A stretch of 5,148 bases of DNA, taken from an uncultured bacterium (GTDB lineage Bacteria; Bacillota; Clostridia; Oscillospirales; Oscillospiraceae). The translations under genes and the position numbers were made by a program. The number at the start of each line of letters is the position of its first letter. Within the stretch, counting starts at the first letter, position 1. Below the pieces are notes generated by a model. The model ran no database searches and was not told where the DNA came from. It was given only the letters and a program-made list of their open reading frames with translations. This document shows positions 5,099 to 5,148 of the stretch, one piece after another. The stretch is taken from the NCBI GenBank assembly GCA_905215425.1, contig CAJMQD010000093.1, positions 1 to 5,148 of the forward strand, in the 5' to 3' direction.

Positions 5099-5127
5099 AA
5101 AACAGCCGCCCTATGGGCGGCTGTTTT
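5099..5127 (+). terminator. Intrinsic terminator after spoIIID
   Basis: AAAACAGCCGCCC (5099-5111) pairs perfectly over 13 bp with GGGCGGCTGTTTT (5115-5127) around TAT. The stem begins 4 nt after the TGA stop. The A4/T4 ends make it usable in both directions, so it could also serve a convergent gene beyond the window. The last 21 bases hold nothing I recognise. Confidence 0.85.
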
Positions 5128-5148
5128 GCCTGACCAGACAAATTTTGT

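Overview
The window looks like chromosome from a spore-forming, butyrate-producing clostridium. A family such as Oscillospiraceae (Flavonifractor or Oscillibacter relatives) would fit, but I cannot prove the taxon from sequence alone. The clues are GC-rich codons, a crotonase tail very close to clostridial Crt, a clear SpoIIID, a VanW-type envelope protein, an XpaC-family protein, and strong AGGAGG-like ribosome binding sites.

Layout, left to right. (1) 1-378: the 3' half of a plus-strand crotonase gene (crt), whose start lies off the window. (2) 379-561: an intergenic gap holding a compact palindromic repeat of about 105 bp (404-508) and a perfect 17-bp terminator hairpin (524-563). (3) 562-3167: two minus-strand genes. 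The upstream one encodes a membrane-anchored VanW/peptidoglycan-binding-type protein and the downstream one a DUF2461 protein. They are separated by 62 nt containing a GC-rich hairpin. (4) 3168-3434: a divergent promoter region. It has an excellent extended -10 promoter firing left into the vanW-type gene, a WalR-like direct repeat against its -35, and a weaker promoter firing right. (5) 3435-4592: a membrane protein with a winged-helix-like middle and an XpaC C-terminal domain, followed by a strong terminator. (6) 4802-5095: spoIIID, probably starting at TTG, followed by another terminator at the window end.

As a whole this is a housekeeping and envelope/sporulation neighbourhood, not a mobile or defence island. 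The crt gene ends an energy-metabolism transcription unit. The vanW-type/DUF2461 pair and the xpaC-type gene are transcribed divergently from a shared regulatory region and both encode membrane proteins. spoIIID is a separate unit controlling mother-cell gene expression during sporulation. I found no tRNA, rRNA, CRISPR, insertion sequence or prophage gene. No stretch over 300 bases lacks a gene. The observations most worth a second look are the WalR-like box, the palindromic repeat, and the intercistronic hairpin inside the vanW-DUF2461 pair.
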